Of a DNA stretch of 64,000 nt, positions 22,000-35,371 are shown one piece after another (position 1 is the first letter of the stretch; the number at the start of each line of letters is the position of its first letter). The DNA is from Plotosus lineatus (lineage: Eukaryota > Chordata > Actinopteri > Siluriformes > Plotosidae). The DNA lies in contig CM045729.1 in assembly GCA_024760905.1 (NCBI GenBank), positions 47,959,580-48,023,579 on the forward strand, in the 5' to 3' direction. Made by a program: the position numbers and the translations under genes. The notes below the pieces were generated by a model. The model was not told the origin of the DNA, did no database searches, and was given only the letters and a program-made list of their open reading frames with translations.

Positions 22000-22538
22000 G
22001 TACATAATGGTTATTGTCATTATTGTCAAGGTCACACATTTTGGCTCAACCTACTGTGTCTCAGTTGCTAAATTTTTGCTCATCAATCCTCAAACAGACT
22101 GCTACAAAGGTGTTATGTTGTTAGGTTTCACCGTTTCAAAATCTCTCTGAAGGTGCAGTATTTTTTTTTAATGAACATAACAAGCATCATAAGATGTAGA
22201 AAAATCTAGTAACTCAATTTAGTTCATAAACCCAATCTTTAAATTTTGGATTTACTTGTTTTTTTTGCTCCATGAATAAGAGTTAAAATGAGGGAGTAAA
22301 TAACTGGCTATGTTATTATTCGGTAGTCTCTGCACCAGCATTTGCATTCCTTCTTCATTCATATATTCATCTTTTGTACCTTGCTTTATTCTGTTCAGTA
22401 TGTTGGTACATGCAGAGCCTATGCAGGACACGGCAGCAAACCAGAAAACCTGATAAAACCAACATTGGGAGAAATATCTGAACTTTACCCAGGGGTTCTC
22501 GAGCTACTATTTACTGCACGACTATACTTTTCTGCATG
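22000..22538. other. Anonymous sequence
   Basis: No gene, RNA or recognisable mobile element is seen between the SINE fragment and the Tc1 element. Confidence 0.5.
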
Positions 22539-22540
22539 TA

Positions 22541-23890
22541 CACTGCCCTCCATAATTATTGGCACTCCTGGTTAAGATATGTTCTTTAACCTCTAATAAA
22601 TTCAGTTTTTCTCAATAATATAGGACCACAATGAACAAAAGAGGAAAATCCAAATGTGAATCAAGTGAATTTATTCAGTGTGTAATAAAACCCCACATTA
22701 AGAAATAATTCTTTTACATCAAATCATATATGCCACAATTATTATCACCCCTGATGTTCATACAACCACTTTCACCAAACAAAACAGCACCTGATCCTCT
22801 CCTATAATGTTTCACAATATGGGGGAATACAGAAAGAAGGATTTTGGACCATTCTTCTCAGCACAATCTCTTTAAATCATCTGGCGACCTGGGTCCTTTC
22901 CTCTGTACACGCCTCGTCATCTCACTCCACAGGATTTCAATGGAGATGAGGTCTGGGGACTGAGATGGCCATTTCAGGAGCTTAATTCTGTGTCTGGTAA
23001 ATCATTTCTGAGAAGATGTGGCCACTTATTTAGGGTCATTATCTTGAAACATTATCTTGAATCTTGGAACAGCCGAAAGGAAAAGAAGATCTTGCTGAAA
23101 AACCCAGTGACGACCCATTTCCAGCTTTCGGGCAGAGACCACCAGATTTTAATTTAAAATGTCCTGGTATTTCAAAGCGTTCAAGATGTTATGGACCCTA
23201 ACAAGGTTCCCAGGGCCTCTAGAAGAGAAACAGGCCCACAGAATCACCAATCCTCCCGCATACTTCTTCCTGGGCATAAGGTGCTTTTCTGCATTCATTT
23301 TTTGTTATGTCAGACCCACTTAGAGTGTTTGTTCCCAAAAAGCTCCATCTTGTTCTCATCCCTGTGACCAAAGCCAAAGCACATGGTTCCAGTTGAATTC
23401 CAAGTACCGCTTATCAAATGCCAGACATTTGCGTTTATAATTGTGAGAAAATGTTTTTTTCATACATGCCTCCCAAACAGTTTGTTGGCATGTAGATGGT
23501 GCCTGATGGATGTTTTGGAGACTTTGTGACCCCAAGATGCTACCATTTATTGAAATTCTTAACAGTGAACTTGAAGAACTTTTTATTTCTATTACCATCC
23601 TCATCACTGTGCGCGGTGGCAAAATAACCTTCTAATAACATGTCCTTGTCCAGGCTTGTTTACCACTGTTCCAGTTATTTTACTTCTTAAAGATTCCTCT
23701 GACTGTAGATTTGGGCAGCTGCAGGCAAGGGCTATTTTCTTGGAGCCATTGCCTGATTTGTGAAGGTTGACACACATCAGCCCTTCTTTAATGATGTGTT
23801 CCTTTGTCTTTCCCACATTGAAGAGTGCATAAGAGAAATGGCCTCCATGTCACGTGATATTTTCTACTCCAGAGAAACAGGAAATGATAA
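22541..23890 (-). mobile_element. Tc1-type transposon (second Tc1 family), right end missing
   Basis: The left end cactgccctccataattatt, with ggcactcc, follows TA at 22539-22540. A related inner repeat, atgccacaattattatcacc, at about 22731 gives the IR/DR layout. Transposase fragments run on the minus strand: MGKTKEHIIKEG (from 23816), GGLVILWACFSSRGPGNL (near 23255-23200), a QQDL block near 23080 and SPDLISIEILW near 22940, the last holding the Glu of the DDE triad. Stops and frameshifts abound. The right TIR is absent; the LINE tail begins at 23919. Confidence 0.85.
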
Positions 23891-23918
23891 ACTACTGTAA
23901 AAAATGACAGGAAGGAGC

Positions 23919-24647
23919 GGATCTGGGGGTCTCAGGCATAGAGAGTTCTGGTAAACTGTGATGTTGGAATGCTGGTGCTCCCCCACTCTACATGCTCACA
24001 CAGGTCTGTTTGACAGTGTGGTGGCTGATTGCCCGACGTCACAGTGTCCTCATGACTCTCTTCCTTCTGATTCTCTCTCTCTCTGTTTTTGTTGAGGTAC
24101 ACATTCTCCTTCTGGGATGCTGGTGATAATGATGTTTCTGCTTTCTGATTCCTGTGCTCTTTGCTGGTGTGCTGATGCTGGATGCAGTTCTCATCTTGGA
24201 AGCCCCTCCTGCCTCCTGATGAAGATCTAAATGGACTAAGATATGCACTAATAGACTGTGAACATGACATTTCACTTCTGGTGATATTAACTCTCTTCCT
24301 CACAATTATTTAGGACTTCCAGTTGTATAACCAACCAGACTACATTTTGAACGAATGAATTTCTCGTATATGTTTGTATCTTTATGGTTTCATGCAAATG
24401 AAGGTGGGCCCCTTTTGGGCCTGGTTCCTTTCAAGGTTTCTTCCTCACATCTACTGAAGGAGTTTTTCTTTGCCACCATCGCCACAGGCGACGTTCATTA
24501 GGAATGCGTAGGTAATAGGAAATGTTTAAATTCCTTTATACTTTGTAAGACCCTACTTTCACCGTTTTACTGTGTAAAGCTGCTTTCAGACAATGTCAGT
24601 TTTAAAAAGCACTATACAAATAAAACTGAATTGAATTGAATTGAAAC
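23919..24647 (+). mobile_element. L2-type LINE 3' UTR, 5'-truncated, uninterrupted copy
   Basis: It is homologous to 15832-17481 plus 21719-21842. It starts ggatctgggggtctcaggca and ends with gctgctttcagacaatgtca, the caaataaaactgaattg block and (GAATT)n repeats, the usual fish LINE tail. It preserves the empty sites for the hAT (cactctacatgctcac) and the TTA element (ttcattaggaatgcg). It has no coding content. Confidence 0.85.
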
Positions 24648-24745
24648 ACTTCATACCATAAGACAATGAATGCCTCACAGTTTTATTTTTCCTGAGTTGT
24701 TATCATATCTTTCACTTTGCTGTTAAGTTGCACTGAGTACATACA

Positions 24746-26439
<1,694 letters not shown>

Positions 26440-26445
26440 AAACAA

Positions 26446-26790
26446 GGTGGCATGGTGGAGTAGTGGTAAGCACATTCGCCTCACAGCAAGGAGGTCCTGG
26501 GTTCGATTCCCAGCTCGGGCGTGTCTGTGTGGAGTTTGCGTGTTGTTCTTGTGCTTGCATTGGTTTCCTCTGGGTACTCCGGTTTTCCTCCCACAGTCCA
26601 AATACATGTACAGTAGTTTAATCGGCTGCTTCAAGTCCCCCGTGAGTATGAATGATTGTGTGATTGTTGATTCTGTGATGGCCTGGTGAGCTGTCCAGGT
26701 TGTACCCTGCCCTTGCCCAGAGTTGGTGGAGATGGGTGCCAGCCTCCCCGTGACCCTAATTAGGATTAAGTAGTTCAGAAAATGAATGGA
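26446..26790 (+). mobile_element. DANA-like tRNA-derived SINE with type B tail
   Basis: The head ggtggcatggtggagtagtgg carries an A box and gggttcgattcccagc a B box. The DANA/Mermaid-type body follows (gtttgcgtgttgttcttgtg, tttcctctgggtactccgg). The tail (gatggcctggtgagctgtcc, then tgaccctaattaggattaag, ending gaaaatgaatgg) is the same module seen on the family 1 SINEs at 30345, 38244 and 62335. Confidence 0.82.
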
Positions 26791-26799
26791 CAAACAAAA

Positions 26800-27835
26800 A
26801 TAACTCTGCTGTTACATGCTATACGATTTTGATGTGATTGGAGTTCTGCCCTGCCCTTGTTGTGCTCTTAAATAAGAGGGAATAGTAACGGGAGAAGGAT
26901 TAAGAAAATATCACACACATCCCTTGTTTTTTCTCTTAAGAAAACATCACTCATCTGTATTAAGTGAGGAAGAATCGTGCAAACCCCCCTTACTGGAGCG
27001 CCGAGGTATTACCAACATATCAGCAAAAAATTAACCATTAAAAACAACAATCTGTATGACTTGTCCACATTTTTATTTTTAGACTCTCTGAACAATCAAC
27101 ATTAATACACATTCACAATAATAAAAATATAAATTATACACAATATATTTTCAGAAAAAAAACCATAATGCCTGTAATCAAGCTGAAACTAAATTAATTG
27201 AGGTTAATTATTTTAAAGGAGGATGAAGATGAACGAGTAATGTCTGTATCATACTGTCAACTGATGCTTTTAGGGTGGAGTCTCATCTTGCACCATAATG
27301 GTCTATTTGGTTTAACCTTCTGAGGGAAACATAAAACATGGGTATAAGGTCCACCAGCCCAATAAAAAGGTTTTAATCTCATCCACTAAGTATAATTTAC
27401 AGTTGTCTTGTGTATTGAAATTGAATTGGCACACAGCAAAAAAAAACAAGAAGTCTCTGTTACTGCATAAAGGAACAAAATAGAGAAATAAACTCTCGGC
27501 TAATGACAAAATGTGCTAATGTAATATCTCATTAAAAAATAACCATCTGACATATAATCTCTAATAGGATGATTTCAGTTCTGTATTGTGACACTATAAA
27601 CAAGCTACAAGGAGCTCAATGCTTATTCAAGGGACTATGAAACAAATCATAATTCTGAAATTGTGGAACTGCAGGTTGATCATCTATTTTGTAGATAGTA
27701 CATATGTCCAATCCATTTCTGCAAGTGGTTTTCAGACAATAATTAATAAGTTATAACTTAGACACTAATCATTAGTTACTAAACCTTCTATAGGGTCCAC
27801 TTGATAAAGGACTTTGTTAACTTGTTTTTATATAT
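26800..27835. other. Anonymous AT-rich sequence
   Basis: No coding or repeat family recognised. Confidence 0.5.
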
Positions 27836-27837
27836 AT

Positions 27838-27842
27838 ATATT

Positions 27843-27898
<56 letters not shown>
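27838..27898. repeat. (TA)n microsatellite
   Basis: About 30 TA units. The unclassified repeat at 27916 follows directly. Confidence 0.95.
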
Positions 27899-27902
<4 letters not shown>

Positions 27903-27915
27903 TTTATATTCTTCT

Positions 27916-28078
27916 ATAATCACCTGAAGAGAGAGGATGGTTTCACCACCCCTCGAAACAGATCTGTAGTGATAAATGGAGTTTCAATAGAATGTCTTTG
28001 TCCTGTCCTTTTGTTATTTGCTCTATCAAAAAGTATTGAGCACTCTCCTACGGAAGGATCTACTCAGAAAATCCTCTA
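27916..28078 (+). repeat. Unclassified repeat U1, copy 1 (arms A-B)
   Basis: Arm A (ataatcacctgaagagagag to tgtctttgtcctgtcctttt) is followed by arm B (ttatttgctctatcaaaaag to actcagaaaatcc). The second copy at 54984-55172 has arm B inverted and placed before arm A. I infer a foldback element of structure B'-A-B, each copy having lost one arm. No coding content. Confidence 0.65.
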
Positions 28079-28151
28079 TATTTATAAAGTATGTATTTTT
28101 TGATAAAAAAAATTGTGTCTGCTAATTGTAATAGAGCTCATGTGACCGTTT

Positions 28152-28465
28152 TGGTGGGGCCAGTGGTGTTGTGGTTAGGGTGCTGCACTCATGATCGGGA
28201 GGTTGTGAGTTCAAATCCCAGTTAGACCCCCACTGTACTAAGGCACCTGGGCAAGGTCTTAACCACAAGTGTGACTCTGTTCACCCAGCAGTATAAATGG
28301 GTACCAGTAAAAATATACTGGGGGGTAACCTGCAACGGACCAGTGTCCCATCCAGAAGGAGTTGTACTCCTAGTCGCTTCCCACGATGGATACCAGGGAT
28401 AAGCACCGGTCTGATGAGCCAGTATGGTTCGGGTGTAAAAAGCTCAAAGGACTTTACCTTACCAT
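28152..28465 (+). mobile_element. tRNA-derived SINE, family 2
   Basis: The head ggccagtggtgttgtggtta and B box gagttcaaatcc precede the tataaatgggtaccag block and caacggaccagtgtcccatc. It is the same family as 11279-11590. The tail gactttaccttacc is followed by catgtggccattt, which matches the upstream catgtgaccgttt at about 28139-28151 with two transitions, probably a decayed target-site duplication. Confidence 0.85.
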
Positions 28466-28539
28466 GTGGCCATTTATGTAAAATGATTTCAACATGCTTG
28501 ATTTGAATTTTCTCTAGACTAAGGATTTTATATTGGTCA

Positions 28540-28631
28540 GGGTCACAGTGCATAGCGAGCCCATGTAAACTGGGTGCAATAGTATTTTTTCCTGAATGGG
28601 ATGTCTGTCTATTACAGGACGCAATTAACAG

Positions 28632-28681
<50 letters not shown>

Positions 28682-28830
28682 TCACTCATTTATACTGAAT
28701 GACATTTTTGAGTAGAGACAATGTTTGTTACATTGGGATTAAGTGGGAGGACAATGAGATCCTGAAAGAAACCCATGTTGAAACAGGGAAAATATGAGCT
28801 TGTGACAGTAACTCCACATACAAAGAGGTA
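28540..28830 (-). mobile_element. Old SINE relic with internal (CA)n
   Basis: gcatagcgagcccatgtaaa, ttcactcatttatactgaat and tcctgaaagaaacccatg follow the same block order as the relics at 8680 and 11745. A (CA)n tract fills 28634-28680, the site where this SINE type commonly has a CA-rich stretch. Confidence 0.5.
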
Positions 28831-28839
28831 CTTAACATG

Positions 28840-30110
28840 CTTTTTGAGTTTTTACCACGGGATTAAAAAGAGCATGGATTCACTTTGGGTAGATTAACTA
28901 CATGTGTTTCTGTTCAATCATTATATAAACCTTAGCATAATTCTGCTGATTTTCAATGATAATTATTATTTTTATTATTATTCTTGCAATCTTACAATGG
29001 GAAAACCACCAAGGAGCAGCTCAGCAGCAAAAAAAGTACTTTTACTACCAAAAGTAGATTTAAAAATGTTATCTTTTATTCTGCTCTGTCATGACAGCAT
29101 TTCGAAACCTCTTAGTTAATGATGTCCCAGTTTTTCTTTTATTCATATGGGTGGCACTTGTGTTGAAGCTCTGACAGGTGTTTTTGACCACTGTCTTGAA
29201 GAAAGAAGACCTTTCACCTCTCTTACTGATTTTGAAACTAATACCCAATCCTTTTTTTCTTTCAGAATTCTGTGATTTTAAATAAAATTTTATACGCATT
29301 CCAATGAATTTTATTATTATTGACTATTTCTTTATAATCACTTCTCTTTCTACTTGCTGTATAATGATTTACACTTTGAGAGGAATTACATACTATATTT
29401 TAATTATGATTTTATGCAGAGGTAATGTGCACTACCTTGGTTGAACCCTTCCAGCAACACAGACACATGAACAAGGAAACAGAATTGCATTTCAAAAATA
29501 TAAATAACATTTCCCAGCAAGTTACTAAGGATAGATACCAGTGCTATTGTTACAATACCGCAAAAGCAGGATACTTCATCCATGTTTCTAGTGGTCATTC
29601 TAAAAATGAAACCTTCAAATATGTCTTACGAAAATCAATAATATTATTGCTGTGGTTTGTTCAGGACCTGGTCCTAAACTTGGGATTCAAACATATTGCC
29701 ATCTACTTAACCTCAAAAATGAGGGGTTCAAATTTTTCATATGTCAATTAGTGTTGATTAATTTTCTATATCATCAGCTCTGACGGGTGTGCATAAATGT
29801 TTAATATTTCTTCTTTGTGTCATATAGAAGAAGAAATGCACAAGTTGTCTTCTTTATAGATTCTCTCGAAAGCATTGGTTATTTATGTTTTGTGAATGAA
29901 ATCAACTCCGTGTAACAGTCAATAAGTTTTCCACCATCAGAAAGTCTTCAGTATAGGTAAGGTTTGCAATTTTTTTTTTTATTAACTTCAAGAAATATAT
30001 TTTACAGATTTCAAAATGCGAGTGATCATGGAAGCTAACTGAAAAAGTAGATAACAGGGGTCCAGGTAACATCTCCAGCAGGACTATTTGACAAGTCCCA
30101 ATTAAAAAGA
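28840..30110. other. Anonymous AT-rich sequence
   Basis: No supported gene. The 108-codon frame at 29425-29751 and its neighbours match no family I recognise and have no splice or promoter context. Confidence 0.5.
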
Positions 30111-30114
30111 GTTG

Positions 30115-30287
30115 GGCAGTGGTGGCTTAGTGGATAAGGCAATGGGTTGCTGATCCGAAGGTCAGCTGTTCAATCCACACAATGCCACTGAGAATGGCCC
30201 TTAACACTCAGTTGTATATTTAAAAAAAAAAGATAATTGTAAGTTGCTCTGGATAAGAGCATCTGCCCAATGAAGTAAATGTAAAAA
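30115..30287 (+). mobile_element. tRNA-derived SINE, family 3
   Basis: The head gggcagtggtggcttagtgg, with ataaggc, and a B-box-like ggtcagctgttcaatcc precede the tail ttgctctggataagagcatc and tgaagtaaatgtaaa. It is the same type as the interrupted minus-strand copy at 11230-11760. Confidence 0.75.
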
Positions 30288-31420
30288 GTGACCTTAAAAC
30301 AAGGTCAAGGTGACCAAAATAAAATCTCACCTTATTCACTCATAAGCACTTCATTCATTTATTTTCTGAACTGCTTTGACCTACTTAGGGTCATCATTAG
30401 GCTGGTGCCCCTCTCAGCCGACTCTGGGTGAGGGCAGAGTACCCCCTGGATAGCTCATCAGGCCATTGCAAGGCAGAAACATGCTGACGACTATGGAGCC
30501 TAATTTTGACGAAAGTCAGCAATGTTTCTTTTACATGCCTCTCACTACAGACAGTGAGAGACATGGCCGGCCTTTGATAACCCAGTTAGCTGCACTGGGG
30601 GGGGCAGCAGTGACAACCAGTTGATAGTGCGGCTTGAACAACAAGAATCTGTAATCCAGCACCCTAGCATCAGGTCAATATTTCCCTGCACCTGTTTTAG
30701 TGATCCTATATCATTTCCTTTGAAAGTTTATACATTAACAAGTAGTGCGAAAGTGTGGATGAAACGCTTTCTATAACTCCCACTAGAGGAAGCTAAAAAA
30801 ATTCACTAAGTTGACTGCACTGTTCATGAATCAATGTCAAAGTGACCCATACACAGTCCCACCCATGACATTTCTTAGGGCAACCCTTGCGACAAATTTG
30901 GTGTCATTTTCTATTAAGGTTTAACATTAACATTTACAAGTTTGACTGGTGGCATACTTAGCCTGTGCCCTGAAGAAACAGTAAGGATATATTCACTGAT
31001 AGTGAATTTAAAGCACTTCTGCAAGTCGCTCTGGATAAGAGGGTCTGCTAAATGCTGTAAATGTAAATGTAATAAGCGTTGACAATCCCAAAAACAGAAA
31101 TACTCACTACCCTGATTGTTGTGACCTTAAAACAAGGTCAGGGGCACCATTGCACAATCCCAACCAAGATAAATGCCTTCCTATAGGAAATCCATACTCA
31201 AATGTGATGCTTATGTGTCATTTCTTTTCAGTTAACATGCGAACAGGAATTGACAAGTCAAATATATTAAACGTGACCTAGTGACCTTGAAATAAGGTCA
31301 AGATGATCCATATACAATTCCAGCCTTTTTGACCCTTAGAGGAACCTGATAGGTGATCTAGTGTTAGTTCCCTTCAAGGTTATTGTAGTAACATCCATAT
31401 GAACAGAGAAAACCCATTTT
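30288..31420 (+). repeat. Degenerate tandem array with AGGTCA palindromes
   Basis: Blocks of gtgaccttRAAAYAAGGTCA, a near-palindrome, start at 30288, 31121 and 31281. A weaker unit with aaagtgacccatacacagtc lies near 30838. The last two are 160 bp apart and share further downstream similarity. A SINE (30345-30640) and a SINE tail fragment (31018-31075) interrupt the array. Confidence 0.55.
30345..30640 (-). mobile_element. SINE family 1 with type B tail
   Basis: On the minus strand the family 1 body (ggttatcaaaggccggccat, ctgactttcgtc) is joined to the type B tail (atggcctgatgagctatcc, then agttcagaaaataaatg). The head is degraded near 30610-30640. Confidence 0.75.
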
Positions 31421-31429
31421 TATAGCTCC

Positions 31430-31895
31430 TGCTCCACTGACCCTTCAGCGATGGCTTGAGTTAAAAACTCAGTGAAAGCTATGTATTGTTTTCCCTGATT
31501 GGTGAAATTATTATAAATAATGTACATGACAGCTTCCTCAACAAGGAAAAGCTCAAAAAATTTTCAAATCTGACTGAGCATATGGGAGAGATCTAAAACC
31601 TTGAGCGACTCTCAGGGTGCAGGATTAAAGCTAGGGATTGAAGTATAAATAACTTTAATGGGGTCCATCTTATAGCATGGTGCATCTACCTGTCTGAATA
31701 AGTGAACTGAAAGCCACCATTTACAGATTGCTGATTTTCCCCCGTATATTTATGTGACACATTTTCTAGTCCACTTCCATTTTGTACTGAAACAAATATG
31801 TCTGTCCTTGGAGGAGTCTTTATGTGGAAAGGGTTCCTGGGATAGATAGAGTATAGAGAAGGAAAAGGAGTACATGAACAATACATGTCACTTAT

Positions 31896-31897
<2 letters not shown>
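31430..31897. other. Anonymous sequence
   Basis: No gene or repeat family recognised before the TA microsatellite. Confidence 0.5.

Positions 31898-31964
<67 letters not shown>
31898..31964. repeat. (TA)n microsatellite
   Basis: About 33 TA units just upstream of the RTE element. Confidence 0.95.
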
Positions 31965-31967
<3 letters not shown>

Positions 31968-32401
31968 TATATAAGCTCAGTCAGTCAATCTTGTCAGTCT
32001 AGCCAAGCGGTTACATCACGAGAGTCCTGACCTGAGACATCAGGATTGAACCACTGATACTGTCAAATGCAGCCGTGGGGGGGGGGGGCAAAAACGACTG
32101 TCTGTCCTCAAGCTGGTCCAAAGCCTGGATAAATGCAAAGGGTTGCGTCAGGAAGGGCAGCCAGCATAAAACATTTGCAAGAATACAGAATGCGAACCGT
32201 CAAAACAAATTTCATACCGGATTGGTTGAGGCATGGGTTAACAACGACCGCCATCAGTGCTGTTAACCAACAGGTTGCTGGTGGAAATTGGACTACTATT
32301 GGTCGAAGAAGGAGAGGTCGAAGATGGAGAGGCAGGAGGTGTGTCCATAGGCAGAGAGAGAGAAGAGGGAAGGCATTAGTCTAGGACTGAGAGTAGGGAC
32401 T

Positions 32402-32935
32402 TTGAATGTTGGAACGATGACAGGAAAAGGTAGAGAGCTGGCTGACATGATGCAGAGGAGGAAGATGGACATACTGTGTGTTCAGGAGACCAGCTGGAAA
32501 GGTAGCAAGGCTAGAAGCTTAGGAGCAGGTTTTAAGCTGTTTTATCATGGTGTGGATGGGAAGAGAAATGGAGTAGGAGTCATCTTGAAGGAGGGGTTGG
32601 TCAGGAATGTTCTAGAAGTGAAAAGAGTGTCAGACAGAGTGATGAGTCTCAAGTTAGAAATTGAAGGTGTGATGTTCAATGTTAGTGCTTATGCCCCACA
32701 GGCAGGATGTGAGCTAGAAGAGAAGGGGAGATTCTGGCGTGAATTAGATGAAGTGATGCAGAGTACCCCCAGAGGTGAAAGTATGGTCCTTGGTGCAGAC
32801 TTCAGTGGACATGTTGGTGCAGGCAACAGAGGGGACGAGGAAGTGATGGGCAGGTTTGGTATCCAGGACAGGAACACAGAGGGGGATGGAAATGGCTGTG
32901 CTGAATACTTTCTTCCAGAAGAGACTGGAGCATAG
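32402..32935 (+). pseudogene. RTE apurinic-type endonuclease domain, copy A
   Basis: The frame begins MNVGTMTGKGRELADMMQRR and contains ILCVQETSWKGSKARSLG (catalytic Glu in QET), GKRNGVGVILKE, VFNVSAYAPQAGC-type and SMVLGADFSGHVGAGNRGDE. The family normally has G-D-L/F-N-G-H in the last motif; here it is A-D-F-S-G-H, so the conserved Asn is lost. The proteins most often labelled craniofacial development protein 2-like in fish databases are this domain. Confidence 0.85.
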
Positions 32936-33821
32936 GGTGACTTCTAAAAACGGAGGTAGGAGCACACAGGTAGACTACATCTTGTGTAGATGATGTAATT
33001 TGCTGATGGTAAGAAAAGTGAAGAAGGCAAAGGCAGAGCAGAAGACAAAGTGGTTGAAGCTGAAAAAGGAAGAGTGTTGTGTTATCTTCAAGGAGGAGTT
33101 GAAACAGGCTTTGAGTGGTCAGGAAGTGCTTCCAGATAACTGGATAACTACAGCTAATGTGATCAGGGAGACAGGTAGGCGGTTTCTTGGTGTCTCCTCT
33201 GGAAGAACAGTAGATAAGGAGACTTGATGGTGGAATGAAGAAGTGCAGGAGTGTGTACAAAGGAAGAGGTTAGCTAAGAAGAAGTGGGACATTGAGAGGA
33301 CCAAAGAGAGTAAACAGGAGTATAGGGAGACACAGCGTAAGGCGAAGGTAGCAGTGTCAAAGGCCAAACAGAGGGCGTATGATGACTTGAATGATAGGTT
33401 GGACAGTAAAGAGGGAGAAAATTAACTTTTCAGCATTTGTGAGCAACCATTTGGTTTTATGCCAAGAAAGAGCACCACAGATGCAGTGTTAGTTTTGAGG
33501 ATGATAACAGAAAAGTACATAGAAGGCCAGAGGGTGCTGCATTTTGCCTTTGTGGATCTAGAGAAAGCATATGACAGGGTGCCGAGAGAGGTAACTGTGG
33601 CTCAGCTTCATGTAATGTGACTCAGCTCAGCTTCATGTAAAGTGACCATCCGTCGACCATCGGCACCATTTACAAGCAAAAAGATTGCATCATAGAGAAT
33701 GTTGGTTATATTTGATACTGTATTTGATATTTGATGAGTGAATTTGATTAAAATTTATCCATTTGAAATTATTTTGCTTGAATTTAATTTATTTGAAATT
33801 AATGTTGATATTATTTGATAT

Positions 33822-34166
33822 GTGGTGGTCTAGTGGTATAGGGCACTGGATCGCTGATCCTAAGGTTGGGGGTTCAAGTCCCACTCTCCACAAGGTTGTC
33901 ACTGTCCCCCCCAGTGCAGCTAACTGGGTTATCAAAGGCGGGCCATGTCTCTCACTGTCTATGGGGAGAGGCATGTAAAAGAACCATTGCTGACTTTCGT
34001 AAAGAGTAGGCTGCAAAGTCGTCAGCGTGTTTCTGTCCCTTGCTAAAAAGGGTTGTGACAGGAAGGGCATCCGACGTAAAAACCTCTGCCAAATCAAACA
34101 TGAAAATCAGATGATTTGCTGTGGCAACTCCCGAGTAAAAGGGAAAAAGCCGAAAGGAAGAAAGAA
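33822..34166 (+). mobile_element. SINE family 1, RTE-type tail, complete, 12-bp target-site duplication
   Basis: The head tggtggtctagtggtatagg, B-box-like gggttcaagtcc, body and RTE-type tail ending aaagccgaaaggaagaaaga are all present. Flanking attattTGATAT copies lie at 33810-33821 and 34167-34178. It lies inside other repeat sequence within RTE copy A. Confidence 0.92.
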
Positions 34167-34324
34167 ATTATTTGATATATTTGATATTATTTTACAATGT
34201 TATGTTTATAATAATTGATTTAGGGGTGTTTTATGAGATATGGTCATGGTATTTATGGATGTATAGTACAGTATGAGCATCATATGTCACACGTCATACG
34301 TCACTGTAACAACTTACATTCACT

Positions 34325-34381
34325 TTCAACTTACGTTCGGCCATCCAGAACCAATTAAAAACATAAGTAGGGGAGCATCTG
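34325..34381 (-). mobile_element. pogo-like transposon end (terminal fragment)
   Basis: The plus strand ends ccaattaaaaacataagtag then gggagcatctg followed by TA at 34382-34383. It matches 62232-62271 (cgtccagacccaattaaaaa, then cgtaagtcggggagcgtctg). The opposite end is not found. Confidence 0.6.
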
Positions 34382-34577
34382 TATATTGGTAGTAGCATGC
34401 TGAGGTTGGAACTACCTGGCAGAAGGCCTAGAAGAAGACCAAAGAGAAGGTTTATGGATGTGGTGAAGGAGGACATGATGGTAGTTGGAGTAAGAGTAGA
34501 AGATGCAGAGGATAGAGTGAGATGGAGGCAAATGATTCGGTGTGTTGACCCCTGAAGGGAAAAGCTGAAAGGAAAAG

Positions 34578-35371
34578 AATCTTATCTTCTTCCGCTTATT
34601 CCGAGCTCGGGTCGTGGGGGCAGCAGCCAAAGCAATGAGGTCCAGACACCCCTTTCTCCAGCCACTTCCGCCAGGGGGGGGGGGACTGAGGTGTTCCCAG
34701 ACAAGCTGAGAGACATAGTCCCTCTAGTGGGTTCTAGGTTGACTCTGGGGTCTCTTCCCGGTTGGACATACCCAAAACATGACAAAATGGAGACATTCGG
34801 GAGGCATTCTAACCAGATGCCTGAGCCACCTCAACTGGCCCCTCTCATCGCGTAGGAGCAGTGGTTTTATTCCAAGCTATCCCTGGCTGAGCTTCTCACT
34901 CTGGCTCTAAAGGAGAGCCCCACCACCTGGCGAAAGAAGCTCATTTTAGCTGATTGTATCCGCGATCTTGTTCTTTCGGTCTCTACCGAAAACTATGTGA
35001 CCATAGGTTAGGGTTGGAATGTAGATCAAATGGTAAATTGAGAGCTTTACTTGCAGCTCAGCTTCCGCTTCACAACGACGGACCGGTACAGGCTCCGCTT
35101 TACAGCAGAGGTTGCAGCGATTCATCTGTCGATCTCCCGATCCATCCTTCCCTCACTCATGAACAAGACCCTGAGATACTTGAACTCCTCCACTTAGAGC
35201 AGAATCTCATTCCCCTCCCGGAGCATGCATTCCGCCATTGTCCGATCGAGAACCATGGCCTCGGACTTGGACGTGCTGATTTTCAACCCGGCCGCTTCGC
35301 ACTCGGCTGCAAATCTATCCCCTGAAGGCTGGAGGTCAAGGCTTTATGAAGCCAAAAGGACAACGTAAAAT
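34578..35371 (-). mobile_element. Rex3 LINE, 5'-truncated
   Basis: On the minus strand this is the last third of the Rex3 ORF and the tail: VEEFKYL region near 35200, SIYQSI/VPTLTYGH region near 35030, the RPRTRWRDYVSRL equivalent near 34740, then agcggaagaagataag. It shares its ending with 20600-21472 and 60698-61838. Numerous substitutions and indels. No RT core remains. Confidence 0.85.

Larger units (their letters stand above)
31993..34577 (+). mobile_element. RTE-clade LINE, copy A, internally deleted and interrupted
   Basis: The 5' part starts with a tRNA-like block (tagccaagcgg is a good A box) and then aatgcagccgtg, shared with copy B. The endonuclease domain is at 32402-32935 and beyond. 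After 33424 the sequence jumps to an RT remnant (FVDLEKAYDRVPRE, 33548-33590). After a pogo-like remnant and a SINE come only the last 190 bp (LELPGRRPRRRPKR-type coding, then gacccctgaagggaaaagct). It is tail-to-tail with a Rex3 at 34578. The gene is dead. Confidence 0.85.

Noticed and set aside
29425..29751. 108-codon ORF on the plus strand
   Set aside because: No domain, no splice or promoter context and AT-rich composition; consistent with chance.
32402..32935. A host gene of the craniofacial development protein 2 type
   Set aside because: Proteins with this label in fish databases are mostly RTE endonuclease domains; here RT and tail relics follow in order.
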